Shown one piece after another: positions 6,701 through 7,165 of a stretch of DNA of 7,165 bases. Position 1 is the first letter of the stretch; each line of letters begins with the position of its first letter. The stretch is from Oscillospiraceae bacterium (lineage in GTDB: Bacteria; Bacillota; Clostridia; Oscillospirales; Ruminococcaceae). The notes beneath the pieces are model-generated. The model did no database searches and was not told where the DNA came from. It saw nothing but the letters and a program-made list of their open reading frames with translations. Made by a program: the position numbers and the translations under genes. The stretch covers positions 1-7,165 of the forward strand of contig JAISLG010000052.1 in assembly GCA_031260615.1 (NCBI GenBank). Reading direction: 5' to 3'.

Positions 6701-7165
6701 TAGCGGAGTTGATGCTGGGGAATATTACAATCGAGTCTGAAATCGGCAAGGGTACGAGTTTTATATTCACGGCGATACTCAAATTAGGCGCGGAAAAGAC
6801 GAAAACTGAGTTCACGGAGCAAAACAGTGTATTACGGATACTCGCGGTGGACGATGACTCGGCAGTGCGCGAATATTTTGAGGATTTTGCGGAGGCGAAC
6901 GGGCTTAATATCGAAACGGCGGACAGCGGCGAAACGGCACTTGATACTATCACTGAACGCGGCGGATACGATATTTATTTTGTGGATTGGCGATTGCCGG
7001 GTATGGACGGGGTGGAGTTGGCGCGGCGAATACGCGCGGTGAACGCCGGCATTGTTATAATGATAAGCGGCGCGGACATTGCGCTTGTCGAAAAGGAAAC
7101 CAAAGACATCGGGGTTGCCGCATTCCTTCCGAAACCGTTATTCAGCAGTGACATAATCGACTGCA
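3772..7165 (+). CDS. Hybrid sensor histidine kinase with PAS and GAF domains (3' end outside window)
   Basis: This is a membrane-bound two-component sensor that should autophosphorylate on histidine and pass the phosphate to its own receiver. Counting from TTG 3772, the order is: membrane segment 27-48 followed by KRR (so the rest is cytoplasmic); PAS-like domains at about 70-186, 205-313 and 327-441 (the third ending in RDVTRQL); GAF 469-631; PAS 646-763 ending in ATDVTPL; HisKA from 774 with phospho-acceptor His786 in MSHEIRTPLN; HATPase about 885-1003 with N-box Asn903 (LLSNAVKF), G1 DTGIGI (Asp936) and G2 GGTGLGL (965-971); and a receiver from 1022 with acidic residues 1027-1029, phospho-acceptor Asp1072 (VDWRLPGMDG), Ser1099 and Lys1121 (LPKPL). 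All catalytic residues are present. Polar helices join the modules. The frame is still open after 1131 codons, so a second receiver or an HPt domain may follow. The start is uncertain: TTG 3772 and GTG 3817 lie before the membrane segment, while the first ATG (3940) would remove it. The signal sensed is unknown. Confidence 0.93.
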   Translation, partial: MEKFIILTLTQNLLTVDEHLSFIQTHPIFVSAVISLIFLAAVVAVYILTKRRDHNRMSIVQATLLETIELCGALVFNWDCKDDVFSLVTFDTESMGMTKDMFEGTLKQVAERVVNPDDHAPLTRIIYGFLERDGHDEQGRTRFDTKFRMRNFKTGGWVWFQDYGMVMSRDKSGKITALSGGLVNIDAAEKELSRQSDKVEEQRKTAEAIFVNNPGVCAMFDDNFDIINCNDAFLKFFRYKDKAEAEDKFFDDMPNFGMRGFSERLENASENGYEYYEEELTVFGERYVWEVSLIRIPYGSEFAIICYSIDITKLRNQYLAVELQQQIMHGVFNAIDPVVVLVDGQKPMANSAYSELFPGWEEAYSFGQPVETIFDFFNKYTLDPDKQIERVTKLRQTKVTQSGLWHFRTGKIYSIDGYIFKTGLSSDSGNAELWIQRDVTRQLKYTEQIEEKNTTLLHHERLLSGMNNLANELFSTHEKNWRNTVPAALKVAINATRADNIELWKYKLIDGEPYAVKIAAEGAPYSPDIENKLPFKEYLPDWVGESNHGILASDYKYVCHNISDYPYPKLGAWLSENMGIECQTMLPITMNGEFWGLLLVAFKTPDHFYTASERKILKQAGLSCAAAIENSEHLISLEVERQRQKILFDSDPHILIFFDKAFKISYCNPTFLRLLGYADFDDAATRFPADIEQMLSVARDEGLSSMSMTDKLAETIENGLAFSKLQINKNGQKYYFDISYIRISDQDGTGYNVVLYATDVTPLRNALEQAEAATQSKSTFLSRMSHEIRTPLNAVLGMAQIGTRSSDIERKDYAFKQINEASAHLLGIINDILDISKIESGKLELAETEFDLESVFKKAVNIIMFRAAEKSQKFTSVIDKELSRLVIGDDQRFVQVLINLLSNAVKFTDDGGEVSISAKYYPTVDGYVRVQTTVTDTGIGITPEQQSKLFTSFVQADSGITRKFGGTGLGLAISKYIAELMLGNITIESEIGKGTSFIFTAILKLGAEKTKTEFTEQNSVLRILAVDDDSAVREYFEDFAEANGLNIETADSGETALDTITERGGYDIYFVDWRLPGMDGVELARRIRAVNAGIVIMISGADIALVEKETKDIGVAAFLPKPLFSSDIIDC

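Noticed and set aside
1..7165. tRNA, rRNA, riboswitch, CRISPR array or strong intrinsic terminator
   Set aside because: Gaps are too short or lack the needed stems and repeats; no GC-rich hairpin followed by a T-run was seen after hisH or between 2851 and 2979.

Overview
The window fits a chromosomal fragment from a Firmicute, most likely an uncultured member of the Clostridia. This rests on the acetyl-CoA carboxylase/fabZ gene order, the AAAGGA-type ribosome binding sites and two sigma-A-like promoters. Most of it has moderate GC and normal genetic code use. The left end is clearly more AT-rich.

Four recognisable genes run leftwards from about 2850: accB (biotin carrier), fabZ (hydroxyacyl-ACP dehydratase), accA (carboxyltransferase alpha) and hisH (glutamine amidotransferase). 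accA and hisH are joined by a TGATG stop/start overlap. The first three belong to fatty acid synthesis. accC and accD, which often sit between fabZ and accA in related bacteria, are absent here. Beyond hisH lies an AT-rich remnant of a sugar or natural-product methyltransferase-like gene (start near 504). It breaks off at about 120, where the sequence changes to what looks like the terminal inverted repeat of an insertion sequence running off the left edge. A lone hisH beside such a gene suggests, but does not prove, a role in surface-polysaccharide or sugar modification instead of histidine synthesis.

The 129-bp gap at 2851-2979 is a compact divergent control region. Two good sigma-A-like promoters, one in each direction and each with a 17-bp spacer and an extended -10, have -35 boxes only 4 bp apart.

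Rightwards, the second promoter drives a membrane-anchored protein with an extracytoplasmic domain (2980-3765), then a very large hybrid sensor histidine kinase (3772 to beyond the right edge). The kinase has a membrane segment, four PAS-like domains, a GAF domain, HisKA, HATPase and a receiver domain, all with key residues intact. The two reading frames are the same, separated only by one TAG codon and two sense codons, and the kinase has no convincing start. The pair may be a two-gene sensor (ectodomain protein plus kinase), or one classical two-pass sensor kinase interrupted by an amber codon. Either way, a membrane signalling system shares its control region with a fatty acid synthesis operon.
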